This document shows positions 1 through 11,256 of a DNA stretch of 64,000 bases, piece after piece. Each line of letters begins with the position of its first letter. The stretch's first letter is position 1. The notes under the pieces are model-generated. The model saw nothing but the letters and a program-made list of their open reading frames with translations. It had not been told where the DNA came from and made no database searches. Source of the stretch: Stratiolaelaps scimitus (lineage: Eukaryota > Arthropoda > Arachnida > Mesostigmata > Laelapidae); assembly GCA_019614645.1 (NCBI GenBank), contig JABWDB010000037.1:1116001-1180000 (forward strand), written 5' to 3'. Position numbers and translations under genes: made by a program.

Positions 1-1885
1 TATCACATCGAAACAGGGAAATAACCGAAGCCAAACAGCCCTTCGATACCGGTCTTTAATGGCCAACCAATTCGAGTGTATTAGCAGCGCGTCAAACACC
101 AGAAGAGGGCTAACGACTTCTCGCCGTTTGTGTTAACCACCTGATTCCGTAAACAATCTGCCTATCGCTCCTGCTTGAGTCAATACAGTCGGAAGGGCCT
201 CGTTTAATACTTACCCATGCGACCGATTTACAAAACATACCTCCCCGGTTGACTCGTATGCAACACGGCTTTTGGTATCGTTTCACACATGAGGGTATGC
301 ATGTGATATAGACCTTTTTTCTGGGACAGCTATGGCGATAATGCTCACAACAGCCAGTCGGCAGTCAAATGCAAATTTGTACAGAGCACAAATTGCAACG
401 AAGTTCAACAGAATAAAATTGAGCAACCGCGAACGGTTATTTCTGCTATTTCTTGGTCTGTTTCGAGAGATGGCCCGAACAAAAATCGATTGCCTAACGC
501 AATACCTCCTTCGTCAGGCCCGCCTGGGCCGAGCAGTCGAAAGACAGCGCACACGCAAGATCTTAGATCAGGCCCATTAGGGAGGAACGCATAGAATTGC
601 TTTAATGGATCTCTGATGGCCTCGTCCCATTGTTCGAACATCACTTGGTATGTTGAAATATTCCAGTGTATCTAAATGAAATGATGAGATCATTAACCGT
701 CGTCGTTAATGGACTGCTCGTTCTGTCTATTTTCCACTGCTGTTGGAGGGCCCCAATGGAGACCCCAGCCACTTCTTCCAGGATGCGATACGATATTGTT
801 TGAAGAGATTTATCGCTTGAGGTAGTACTATATTGATCGTAATGAAAATAATAAATAATAATAAAACAATACTTCTTCTTCATTCAGTTTCTCATAACAC
901 CTGGGCATCGTTTGCCTCGAGAAATATTCGCCGTGTTAAATATCAAACCTTGATGCATGTAGAAATCATTCGTTTGCATAGTGCACACATGAAGCGTTGC
1001 ACCCTTGAGTGGATTACAGAGAATCTTGTCACTTTGAATATCGTTCTATTGTACAACCTTCTGCCCAATGAAGGTATCCTAACACCAGGCACCGAACCAG
1101 CAAGTACGTTGCCAATTTTGGCCGCAAAGTTGAGCTCAACAGAGGCAAATATAGCTGAAATCACACGAAATGAGCTAAAATCAAAAGAATTCACTGAGGC
1201 TCATTAGCGTGACAAACTAAGCAAATAGAGGGTCGGGGTGTTGTCTTTGCCATATGTATATATATATATATATATATAGACAGACAGACTGTTCCTGCTG
1301 CTACAGAATACGAATATAGTTAGCGGACGACTGACCACTTCCTCAGGTGATCGAGGCAACCGGGTTGAATGAGTTCATGTGTGTGTTTATAAGAGAATCA
1401 GGGTCACCCGATTTCACTGCTTGGTTCATGATCATGTGTCTCGCGGAGGTGTATTTTAGTATCTGTATCTTTTATCTTTTAATGTGCATCTAGATATGCC
1501 AGTCACACATATGCATATATGAAATAATGTTGTTAACAATCGTTTTTACCTTTACGATCATATGAATATGCTTCGTAAAAGAGTGAACTTTGGCGTTCCA
1601 TGTGCTAGGTACTTAAGGTACTTAACGGCAGGAACGAAATATCTGAAATTGAATATATATATATATATCAATGCAGTCCACCTGGGTGCAGCACAACTTA
1701 TGCAGAAAATGTAACCCCGGTATAATATACTATGTAGTGAATTATCGGATATATATTGAATTGTGGCAATTTTTTCAATCCTGCAAAATGTATCGAACTC
1801 ATTATTCTTTGCTTCACATCCATACTTAGATACATACCCGCTATATCGATTGTTATTTTTCTTTATATATATATGTATATATAAT
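1..1885. other. Non-coding, no gene recognised
   Basis: Short open frames on both strands have no recognisable motifs. A (TA)n tract lies at 1257-1278. Nothing else stands out. Confidence 0.6.
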
Positions 1886-2005
1886 ATCGGAAGCCACAGG
1901 TCGCAGGTTCGAGCTCCGTTGCGTGATGACATATAAGAGAGCTTAAGCATTGTGAAATTGCAGCTCCTTTAATAAACCAATAAAGCTTATCTTATCTTTC
2001 TTATC
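1886..2005 (+). repeat. SINE family A copy
   Basis: On the + strand: partial head with B box GGTTCGAGCTC (1906-1916), ACATATAAGAGAGCTTAAGC, GCAGCTCCTTTAATAAACCA and the tail AATAAAGCTTATC. The A box is missing. Confidence 0.85.
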
Positions 2006-3071
2006 TATATAGACTTAGCTAGAAGAATTCGAATACTACAATAGATAATTCACAGCGTTTAGTATAACCCATGATCTTCTCGTATGTATACAATATACAT
2101 GGGTCATTCTGCTCCGATTCGATAAATCGCGTGCCTTGGGAGGCCCTGTACAGTGTATTAGTTAACATGTATAAGAACACTTCAAAGTGAACGATTCATT
2201 GAGAAGTTTCAGCGTCAAGTTTATTAAGGAACAAATAACTAATGACTCAAGTACTAGGCGTAATTATTAAACGAAATTGCGACCAGCTGCAACAGACGTG
2301 AGCCACGTCTACAGGTTTCTTTTAATTATTGACTTGCGCCTCTAGCAAGTGACTCAAAGGATTTTCACAAGTATCCAGCCGTCTACAACTACCATTGCCT
2401 TGTGTGCATAATCAAAAAAATAACATTTAATCGCCTTTTTAATAGGTGCTGCTCGATCTAGCTCCTTATACGATACAATCTGCAAGGCGGATTCAGGTCT
2501 AAGAATGATATGTATTGAAACAGACATAGACTGTTTTTCCTATCGAATGGACAAGTTTCGAGTAGGCTGAGTGTAGGTACAACTCTTTCTTTTCTGTTTC
2601 AATCAGTATAGGTCTCTCTCATCCTGCATCACTATGCACTATCTCCGCCCGTTTCCAAATGGAAGAGTGGCCTTGGAGCATATTCTTTATTGGAGCATCT
2701 GCTCACTCCGTGGCAGGGTGTACCACCTACTTGAGTATTCCACCAGGAGGAGCACTTACCCATTCGAAACACAGCCTCCTGGTTTACCTCTCGTTCGACT
2801 TTCTACCGGTCTCCGCTTCGACTTGCCAAGCTATCCATCTAGTTCTGCCCATTCGAAGGCTATTAACTCTTCGATGATATTCGCGTTAGTCTGAATCATG
2901 TATCTGCTACCGGGCGCACAGCTGCACTAGCGACCTTGCGGGACGGTAAAACAGATCGGAGATCGGTTTTCGACGCAGTGTCGACTCCCACCATATGTTG
3001 AACCGCGTAAGCGGATGCGTTCGATTCTTGGTTAGAAACCACCTATTCCTAGAGCTTATTTGTACTTGGCC

Positions 3072-3117
<46 letters not shown>

Positions 3118-3714
3118 GTAGCACTTGCCACCGATTACAGCTGCTATCCTTATTATTACTATTAGTACTACGGACTCTAGTATCCTCACTACGAGCTCCG
3201 CATGGTTCCGCACGACAGAGAACTCGCTGCTACTTTTACCTATTAGGCTTCCCAAGTCGTAGCTGTAGAAACAGCAGTAGCAGCAGCACTATCCTCAGGG
3301 GTTGTTGAGCAAAAGAGAAAAGTTAACATCATTTGGTGGACGGACACGCGCGTCCCCGTACACCCGTAACCGTGTGCTCTCTTCTCCAACCTCACCCCGT
3401 CGTTTATCTCTCTCTCTCTCTTGGCGGTAGCACGTTCACGCGACTCAAGCAGGCAGCCAGCTTGCCATCCTCTCGCCTGGCTGGTCAGTTATTCAGTCAT
3501 TGAGTTACAGTGAGTTGCTGTCATTTCTTCGTTCGGACCCGACGAGTCAAACTTTTACACTTTGGCTGTGAACTATGTTCGTACAAACATCGAACATGCT
3601 TGGTTATTTCAGGCCAAATAAGGTTGTGGGTCCATGATTAATCATCGAAGCCGCTAGTCGCACGTGAATGGGGCCTGGCGTTCGGGATTATATAGCTATG
3701 ATTTTTACTCTATA

Positions 3715-3718
<4 letters not shown>
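2006..3718. other. Non-coding, no gene recognised
   Basis: Apart from the GA microsatellite at 3072-3118 and a small CT run near 3407-3421 there is no structure I can name. Confidence 0.6.
3072..3118. repeat. (GA)n microsatellite
   Basis: About 23 near-perfect GA units with one GGG interruption. The Arg-Glu and Ser-Leu open frames across it are artefacts. Confidence 0.95.

Positions 3719-3745
<27 letters not shown>
3719..3745. repeat. (TA)n microsatellite at mariner left end
   Basis: Uninterrupted TA run that ends at the first base of the mariner at 3746. Confidence 0.95.
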
Positions 3746-3746
<1 letters not shown>

Positions 3747-3891
3747 TAGGTTGAATAATGAGACTCCTATAGCCTTGCGCCGAATTCTTATTCTTGGCCG
3801 GTTTGAATTCAAATTTGGCGGGTAATGAGGCACAATTAGCAAGCAGGCGGCGCAAAAGCCGCTAGCAGACGGCTTTCGTTAAGCGTTAAAA

Positions 3892-4830
3892 ATGGCGACC
3901 GGCGGACTAGGTCTTTCAGACTTGCATTCTCAGCGGCAAACTGTCAGGTTTATGTTGCAAGAAGAAATATCCATCTCAAATCCATCGAAGGTTGGTTAGT
4001 GTGCACGGCCATAATGCCCTAAGTCGAGCACAGGTGTGCCGTTGGTGTGCGCAGTTTAGGCAAGGCGATTATTAATGAACATCGAGGGCGCCCATCCCTC
4101 CCCGAATCTCGATTCGACGAACGGATCGAAATAATCGAAAAAGCTTTTGAGCAAACTAGAACTTGGTCATTGAGGACTTTGTCGGCTAAAATTGGCGTGC
4201 CTCGTGAAACATGTCGTCCAATTATTAAAAATAATCTGAGGATGCAGAAAAAAGTGCAAAATGGGTCCCTCATTAACTCGGTCCTGGCCATATGAAAATG
4301 CGTGAGGAGTGTTTGCGAGACAATTTGAAGATATATAGGCAGCAAAAGAGTCGCTTAGAGCATACAGTTGCAGTGTTCGAGAAATGAGTCAGCCTGTATA
4401 GGGGACCGAAAATAGATCAAGTGAAACAGTGGATACGACCAGGTGAACAGGCCTTGGCTGTAGCAGTACCAAATACATTCGAGGCTAAAGTAATGGTAGC
4501 ACTTGACATGCAATTCAACGGAATTTGCTACTACGAGATTTTGGGCCCAAAAGAAAAAATGGACTCGACTCGATATCTCAAGTTCTTAAAGGGACTCATG
4601 AATAATTGGCACGGCAATAGGAACCACCGGTTGTGGCTGCTCGATAACAATGCTAGGGCACATCGTAGAGATGAAATTACGTCCTGGCTTAAGGGCAACA
4701 AGATTGAGCGGTGGTGTCACCCCCCCTCTCCCAATTTAAGCCCGTGTGACTAAGGTTACTTCCATCAATTAAAGGGGGCTATAGGTGGGAAAAGGTATTC
4801 AGACATCGATTTGCTCCGAGAGGCCTAAAA
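3892..4830 (+). pseudogene. mariner transposase, broken
   Basis: An N-terminal helix-turn-helix stretch is readable across frames (QRQTVRFMLQEEISI, then NALSRAQVCRWCAQFRQG). The segment 4047-4295 gives DERIEIIEKAFEQTRTWSL and the mariner linker, and a different frame at 4421-4753 gives PNTFEAKVMVALDMQFNGIC, then WLLDNNARAH and SPNLSPCD. The family motif is LDDNARPH; the second catalytic Asp is Asn here. One residue is missing from the PPYSPDL stretch, leaving 33 rather than 34 residues to the third Asp. A TAA follows that Asp. At least one frameshift lies between 4295 and 4421. Confidence 0.85.
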
Positions 4831-4849
4831 TAACGAAGTGTAAATAAAA

Positions 4850-4934
4850 GAGGTAAAGGTAAAGCTTTAATGATTTATTAAAGGAATCGCATACAATGCT
4901 TAAGTTCTCTTATATGTCATGCAACGGGATTCGG
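4850..4934 (-). repeat. SINE family A copy nested in mariner
   Basis: Tail (AGGTAAAGGTAAAG), ATGATTTATTAAAGGAAT and TTAAGTTCTCTTATATGTCA are recognisable; the head decays after GCAACGGGATTCG. It lies inside the 3746-5045 mariner. Confidence 0.75.
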
Positions 4935-5045
4935 TTAGAGGTGCATACCTCTAACCCATACTAAAAAATCTTTGTTTTAACTTACTTAGTTTAGCCTATA
5001 TTTAAGTTTATATGTGTCTCACTATTTTTGGGACAGTCAACCTAA

Positions 5046-6879
5046 TATATATATATATATGGGAAGCCGGGCAGGCTGACAATATGGTAAGATGCAAGTT
5101 TCCAGATGCCAAGTTTTTGAACATCATAAACTATATGGTGTGTTCAAACACCCAGATGACTATCCACCTTGAAATCATGGGGTTGGAAAGAACACATATA
5201 TAAAATGCTGAATATGACAGCTACGTATGGAAAAAGAAAATCTTTGTAGGGCCTCGATGGTCGATTGTAATCTTGTACCTGTTTTGTGTGTATCAATCTA
5301 CTTTGACACCAATTAATCTATGTCTGGTACCTTCGTCGAAAAAGACCTTCGCAGAACTAACACGGTCTTCGAATAGTTAAATGGGCTCTTTGCCCAGATC
5401 CCACATACTAGATGCACGCACATGCCAAATCATCAGCGTGAATTTCTGAGTATTCAAACAAATATAATATAACCTTTCAGAATTATAACATTTTCCTAAG
5501 AGCTGAGATGAAGCAAGCACAACTGTGCAGCCACAGATTAACACACGAACCCCTTAAGCCTGTCATCACCCATTCGCTGCTTTCCAGGCGAACGAGTCCG
5601 ATCTGAACGCCAAATGTACAGGACCAGGCTTTGGCAGGAATTATTCAATCATAATTGTTTGTTCACCTGCAAGGCCACCTAAATAGCTCCAAAGTTATCT
5701 AAAGCCGTATTCAGCCAAGATCTCTATTGAATACTATAATAATAATAATACTAATAGTAATAAATTCACATCTGGTAATAGGTACGCGTGTTCAAGACAG
5801 GTTTTGTCTGGAACTCTGCTTTTAGTTAAGCTGAAACTTGGCTTCCACCAAGCTCGCTTCAGTGGCGTCCAGTCACGAATAGAGTTTTCTAGGCGCTTAA
5901 CAGTTAGCGCAAGCTAGTTCCGTAGCATGCCACTTTCTCGTCGTTGTCATTTGCTATTAAGAGGTTTTTCACATGGGTTGGGTTCGTCGAGTTCTCTTTT
6001 GCTAAAAAAAAAGGCACACCACAAAACGCCACTCAGTTGTTCACAAACTTCTTCTCGGAACAGCTAAAGTATCCAGAGAGAGAGAGGAAAAGTTCATAGG
6101 AGCTACTAGTAAATTTTCCGGGCTGACTCACAGCCAACATTTAACGTCCACGTTCTGCTTTTAGCATAGAAGGTACCGTTTCTCCATAACACCCACTAGG
6201 GTCTATAAAGGACGCTCGCAGACCAGACTATAGAAGGCTCGCATAGAATTCCTCTTTGGTGAGGTCTTTTAGGAAGAGTAGAACTCATTTCAAGAACAAA
6301 AACAATTAAAATATCGAAATCAGTAGAGATTAATGTCGCTTGATTTGCCTTGATTTTCCTGCAACGTGTTGTAAGGCTCGAAACTTATCGCACTTTCGTA
6401 TGTCGGTGTCGACAAACGTATGGATTCGCGGTACCGTTTTGCAGAATTCTGCAGTATTTCAGCATCTAACAAACAGTTCAAACTGGTTGCTTGTGTATAT
6501 TGAGCTTGAACAGATACGTCTTGAACGCCCATGAAAGTGAACGTTTGGGACAGGGATCTCTGATTCAGCGCTCTAAAAATTCGGATTTCACCGGGAGATA
6601 TAAAGGAGTTTTTTACTGTACGCAGGCTTGATCATCGTAGCGTTACATGTTCGTCACTTGTCGCATTGAGGCATGCGCCGGCTCAGTTGACTCCGTTTGT
6701 AGGCTTGTTCCAATTTTAGGCCGTGATTTGCCTGTGATCTTGTTGTAGCTCGAGTTATCAGGGATACTTTTCGTCCTTACGTGAAACACCGAGCCGATGT
6801 TCTATCCATAGAACTTATTGTTGTTGAAGACTAATCTAACGTTAAGTACTCTCGTCATGGTCGGGCGACTGTAGTAGCA
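5046..6879. other. Non-coding, repeat fragment only
   Basis: It begins with the TA run at the mariner right end and holds the family B fragment at 6133. No coding signal was seen. Confidence 0.6.
6133..6200 (-). repeat. tRNA-like repeat family B fragment
   Basis: Only the distal part is visible: AACATTTAACGTCCACGTTC, TGCTTTTAGCAT and CGTTTCTCC. Confidence 0.45.
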
Positions 6880-7790
6880 TTAGGAGTCGTAGTGTTGGAC
6901 TCTTACGATTCGTCTATCTCGCTCCTTTTCGAGCTTCGCAGAGGCTTATGGCCCCAAGAGGATAGGAAGCACGTAACGGGGACCCGCCCGTTAGGTCTGG
7001 GGCCACCTTCTCCAAATGTACGGGACGAACGCAAACCGTCAGCCTACGCCGCTCGTACGTCGTGTTTAGGTCGTTTCACAAGGGGCGAACAGCCGAATGC
7101 AGCCGGAACGAGCGACAGTCAACGAAGACAGCAGTGAAGGCGCCGCCGCCAGCAGGGCCCACCGAACGGGAGTCCAGATGATCGTCCCGTACATATCCAA
7201 GAACAGCCATCTGTACGCTCATAGGTTTCGACTTGACTTTTGTAGCGGCACGCTGCGAGAAAAGGCGTTCCTGTCATTTGGCCAATTTGCACGAAGTGCA
7301 CTTCTACAGACCGGAAGCAAGTCGTAGCAAGCTTCCGTAGACAGGGGTAGTGGGATGAGGTGGAGGGAGACACGTTTGATAGTGGACTAGAGGCGTGCGT
7401 GCGGCCCTTGGGACTCTCGAAAAGGCACCTAAACACAGAAAAACCAAAACCGGCTGAGAGAACCATGTGAGCCAAGACACCACGAGACGCGGGCACAAAG
7501 CCAGTAGAAATGGAACACTCACACTGGTGAATGTGTTCTCCGACCGGGACACATTGAAAAAACGCGACCTCAGCGTGGCCGGCTGGTGAGAACGGTGCGA
7601 CTCGAAACCGCCTGGGAAAACGTTCGCAAAGAACCCCAACGGCCAACCACCGGGACAGGCGTAGGCGACCTTCAGGTCGACTATGCGAGCTCGATCGCTA
7701 CACAGACCGAGGCCATACAAAAGGAGAGTACTCATTCAAGTGAACAGTTCTCTCATGAGATCAGATTAACGCGAACGGATTAAAAGCTCA
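6880..7790. other. GC-rich block without identified gene
   Basis: Base composition is clearly GC- and CpG-richer than the flanks, with overlapping open frames on both strands (175 codons on minus at 7119-7646, several on plus). A + strand frame contains DYASSIATQTEAIQKE, the type of low-complexity sequence seen in LINE ORF1 proteins. Candidates are a decayed retrotransposon ORF1 or an untranslated first exon or promoter region. None is proven. Confidence 0.35.
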
Positions 7791-8095
7791 AAGGACTAAG
7801 GAGGCCCAACTAAAGGATATGTTTCTCCATTATACTGATTGAAGGGACGCACGTCTGAAACTTCAGTGGCTTCCTTTGAAGTGTCCACGTGTCGGACGAG
7901 GTCGGAAGTCTCGACTTCGTGTGTTAGCCATTCAGCCAGCCAGCGGCTACCAAAAGTCAACTGACAAGGCGATGCGATGTGTTCAGCTTGGTGCTTCGAC
8001 AACAGTGTTGATTCGCGGCCGAGTTTATTCAGTGTGCTACAATTAGCTATTATTCTATCAGTGTGTATGAGATAAGTGATAAGATATGTGCTGTT

Positions 8096-8098
<3 letters not shown>

Positions 8099-8135
<37 letters not shown>
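8099..8135. repeat. (TA)n microsatellite
   Basis: About 18 TA units, not next to a recognised transposon end. Confidence 0.95.
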
Positions 8136-8136
<1 letters not shown>

Positions 8137-8649
8137 CACTTGTGTGTTAATCCAAGTGTTAGAGTCAGTGGGGTTACTTGCTTGCTGAATTCACTTCCCG
8201 GTTTTTATTTAGTACGCTAATCCATCACCGTTAATTTTGTCAAACACGAAAAGTTAGCGCCAATGGCCACTATGTAATCGATGATTAAGAGAATGAGCTA
8301 GTAGATGTATCCAATCGATCGAATTTGAACCCGACAAAGCCACGATAGCTCACTATTCGTCACGAATTGATTCGGTGAAACCTATTATGTTTCCTCTACA
8401 ATGGCATGCTATTCTCTGGGGTTATACAGTTTTCTCTGGGGTTATAAGACCCCTTCGTTAATCTGCATTTGTTCACCTTGGCTTCCTCGTAGTTCGTGAG
8501 AAGACCCGTGAGATTGAGACTGTGACGACCATTCCTCTGTTCTGCTCTCGAAATGTCCCTCTTTGTTGACTCAGCTGCACCATGAATTGGACAACATTAA
8601 TGGCTGACATTTTCAGCCAATTTGTGACACGCTTTCCTGTATTATATCA

Positions 8650-8650
<1 letters not shown>

Positions 8651-8688
<38 letters not shown>
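8651..8688. repeat. (TA)n-(GA)n compound microsatellite
   Basis: About 14 TA units pass into five GA units just before the short repeat at 8689. Confidence 0.95.
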
Positions 8689-8689
<1 letters not shown>

Positions 8690-8737
8690 TGTTCTTAGAT
8701 GTATTTCACGTTCGGCAGGTACAATTGTCGCCCACTT
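8689..8737. repeat. Short repeat shared with 32202-32260
   Basis: GTTCTTAGATGTATTTCACG, then TTCGGCAGG and TGTCGCCCACT, match inverted the block at 32202-32260. It follows a (TA)n-(GA)n tract, which suggests an end of a small DNA transposon. Confidence 0.6.
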
Positions 8738-8901
8738 TTATAATTGATATAGAAGCTGTTGTAATAATCGTTTATTATTTGTACAGCGTGTAACCTATTG
8801 CAATATTTAAGAGATATAGTTAACTCACTTACTAGTTGTGACATACGCGTCAAAAGGATAGCCCACATCTATGTTTCTGATTTTTTTTCTCAACCGTAAG
8901 T

Positions 8902-9022
8902 AAATGGTAAATGGTAAATGGTAAATCTTTATTGGTTTATTTAAGGAGCTGCAATTTTTCAATGCTTAAGCTCTCTTATGTGTCACACAGCGGGGCTCGA
9001 ACCTGCGGCCTCTGGCTTCCGA
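8902..9022 (-). repeat. SINE family A copy nested in Tc1 arm
   Basis: The tail (three ATGGTAA units), body and inverted B box (GGGCTCGAACC) are present; the A-box part is cut short. TAAGT flanks it at 8897-8901 and 9023-9027, a likely target-site duplication. The intact Tc1 right arm shows the uninterrupted site, so this SINE inserted after the Tc1 element. Confidence 0.88.
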
Positions 9023-9263
9023 TAAGTGGGACTGCAGTTTCGCTTTCAGTCATTTAAATATATCACATTTCAAGAACATCCCACGAGTATTTCGCTATCT
9101 GACTCAGATGTAGACATTTGATATCGGAAATTGTCGTTTTGAGGGTGCATCAAAAGGATAGCCCACTTAGTGTTTGTCGAGTGGGAAGGCAGTTGACATG
9201 CAGCTGAGTTGCAAGATCGATTTCGTATAAATTTTGCTGGACTCTTTGTCAACGAAAACTACG

Positions 9264-10150
9264 ATGGGCCAAAGCCGCCAACTTTGTGAAGATAAAAAAA
9301 AATTCAACCTCAATGAAGAAACCAAGTCAAAATCGGAAATCACGCAAATTTCGCAAAGAATCAGGAAGGTGATTTCTAATTTTTTTAAAGATCCTGAACA
9401 GTACGGGACCAAGAAGGCACCAAGATGACCCGCGGCAGTAAGTGCGCGTGAAAAACGCTTCCTCCTCCGAAGAGCCTCTAAACGATTTTTGACTTGTCGC
9501 GAAATTGCAAACGAGGCTGGAGTCGAAGCGAATGTCCGAAACGTGTAAAGAGGTCTTCAGGCATCAGAACATTTTGTTCATAGAAAACTCAAACGAAAAC
9601 ATCCTTGAATAATGAAACACAGATCCGACATTGGGCATCGCTCGTAAGCAAATTTCGTGAACCAGGGAGCGGCGACGTGCGCACTTTTCTGATGAAAATA
9701 GATTCAATCTTGACGGTCCTGATGGACATTCTTATTACTTCCATGACATTGAGAAAGAAGAGAAACTCCTAAGTCGACAACAAGCTGGAGGTGGTGGTGT
9801 GATGATTTGGGCCGGTATTGACTACAACGGGAAGACCGATTTGGTCTTCGTAAACGGGCGAATGAATAGTCGTGCCTACGTTTCTATGTTGGAGGATCAA
9901 CTCAGGAGTCACGCCGAGAAGATCTGGGCTGAAAGATTCATCTTCCAGCAGGATAAAGCCGCAGTTCATACGGCGAAGATCGTCAAGGAGATATTCGAAA
10001 CACAAGACATACAGTTGCCGAGCTAGCCCGCGCGCTCTCCAACCTTGAATATTATAGAAAACTTGTGAAGCGTCTTATCAAGAGCTGTTTTTAAAGGTGG
10101 CAAGCAGTACCAAACGCTGCATGAGCTAAAAAAAAGCTTTGGTAGCCGAA
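9264..10150 (+). pseudogene. Tc1-like transposase, broken
   Basis: The start MGQSRQLCEDKKKFNLNEET and VISNFFKDPEQYGTKK match the N-terminal helix-turn-helix of Tc1/Tc3 transposases. After frame changes, REKRFLLRRASKRFLTCREI is readable. From 9703 a single frame shows NLDGPDG (first catalytic Asp at 9712), MIWAGIDYNGKTDLVFVNGR, FQQDKAAVHTAK (second Asp) and ARSPTLNIIENL (third catalytic residue Glu kept, SPD changed to SPT). A TAG replaces what is normally Trp in LPWPARSP at about 10024. The gap between 9428 and 9700 has several stops. The copy is not functional. Confidence 0.88.
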
Positions 10151-10503
10151 TGACATGTTCTTGATCAAAACATACGTAAATTTTATGGTATCTGTGCCCA
10201 GTACATTAATTTCTGCTCTGGAGAACGGTGGCGACCCCACCAAATACTAAATATGTAAAAAAATGTAAGAGAACGATGCTAGAACTCAGGTGTGCTCGAC
10301 CAACACTGAGTGGGCTATCCTTTTGACGCACCCTCAAAACGACAATTTCCGATAAATGTCTACTACATCTGAGTTGGTGGAATTAGTGGAATGCTCTTGA
10401 AATGTAATATATTTAAATGACTGAAAGCGAAACTGCAGTGCTGCTTACGGTTGAGAAAAAAATAGGAAACATGGATGATGTGGGCTATCATTTTGACGCG
10501 GTG

Positions 10504-10527
10504 TATATATATATATATATATATATA
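10504..10527. repeat. (TA)n microsatellite at Tc1 element right end
   Basis: Twelve TA units starting at the outer end of the Tc1-type element. Confidence 0.95.
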
Positions 10528-10609
10528 GGCGTTTTATTTTAATAGCACAAAGCAAGCCATGTATAAGTATTGTTCTTAGAATAGCACTTAAGAGAACCTG
10601 TTCACTTTA

Positions 10610-10667
10610 CTTACGGTTACTCAGCCGTATCCAAATCAACCGTATCCTTTTGACGCGGCGTGTAAAC
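10610..10667. mobile_element. Solo end of a related Tc1-type element
   Basis: The sequence contains ttacttacggtt and then gtatccttttgacgcgg, the same terminal block found inverted at the right end of the neighbouring Tc1 element (ttacggttgag ... ttttgacgcgg). It lies about 110 bases beyond that element, after a (TA)n tract, with no transposase of its own. It is best read as a deleted or non-autonomous relative of which only one end is left. Confidence 0.5.
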
Positions 10668-11223
10668 ATACACAAAAAAACCTACGAACAGAAGACAAAA
10701 ACTATGAAAAGCGAGGCCGAAGGTTGAACAAGCCTTAATCCTGCAAGCTTGACGATGGAGCCCGCCTATGCAATAACGAAAAAATTCGACCAACCGTTCA
10801 CACGTCAGTGTTATACAGGTTTACGTATTCCTTATACCAGCAGAAGATTTCCGACCCTTCAGCTAGGTATGGCCTAAGGGAGGGTGTTATTTTCAAAGAA
10901 CAGATTATGCAAATGGAGGGATCGCCAATTGTGGGCCGTGCCGGCCAATGATGGACCGCTATAAATAGTCGAGACGATTAGAGATCCATCTCAAAAGTGT
11001 AAGACTCGAGTCAATTGAGAAGACCGCCGATCTGCAGAAACCAAGCCACCGTCTAGTGCTACGAGATGTACGCTTTCGAAAGGGGACAAAGCAACACAGC
11101 GGCTATCATTACGTTGGTAGCTTTATGTATTATGACATGGCTGCGTTTATGGTTTCGTGTCACGGAACAGACACTGATGAACGATTTCGTAAAAACTGTA
11201 ACATATACCTCAACTATATACAC

Positions 11224-11229
<6 letters not shown>

Positions 11230-11255
<26 letters not shown>

Positions 11256-11256
11256 A
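11230..11256. repeat. (TA)n microsatellite
   Basis: About 13 TA units followed by a GTGGGGCGTG duplication (11258 and 11277). The Tyr-Ile-repeat open frames over it are not genes. Confidence 0.9.

Larger units (their letters stand above)
3746..5045 (+). mobile_element. Decayed full-length mariner (1.3 kb) in a TA tract
   Basis: The ends are inverted repeats starting TTAGGTTGA, each next to a TA. The left end follows a (TA)n tract ending at 3745 and the right end runs straight into another at 5046. The length of 1300 bases is typical of mariner. A SINE copy (about 4850-4934) sits near the right end. The transposase inside is on the + strand and broken. It is a relative of the element at 45866-47170, sharing AFEQTR-WS-R-LSA and the SP-x-LSPCD block. 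Confidence 0.85.
8843..10503 (+). mobile_element. Tc1-type element with IR/DR long inverted repeats
   Basis: Two long imperfect inverted repeats of about 200 bases flank a decayed Tc1 transposase. Each arm carries the 17-base direct repeat TCAAAAGGATAGCCCAC twice: in the left arm at 8850-8866 and 9150-9166, and inverted in the right arm at 10310-10326 and 10480-10496 (the last with one mismatch). This is the IR/DR arrangement known from Sleeping Beauty-like Tc1 elements. The left arm is lengthened by a SINE inserted at 8902-9022. The right end leads straight into a (TA)n tract (10504-10527). Outer boundaries are uncertain by a few bases. Confidence 0.85.

Noticed and set aside
7520..7580. HTGE-like zinc-finger linker in a + strand frame
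   Set aside because: No Cys/His pairs at C2H2 spacing on either side; coincidence.
7119..7646. 175-codon minus-strand open frame
   Set aside because: No recognisable family, overlapping open frames in several other phases, and GC-rich composition that favours chance open frames.
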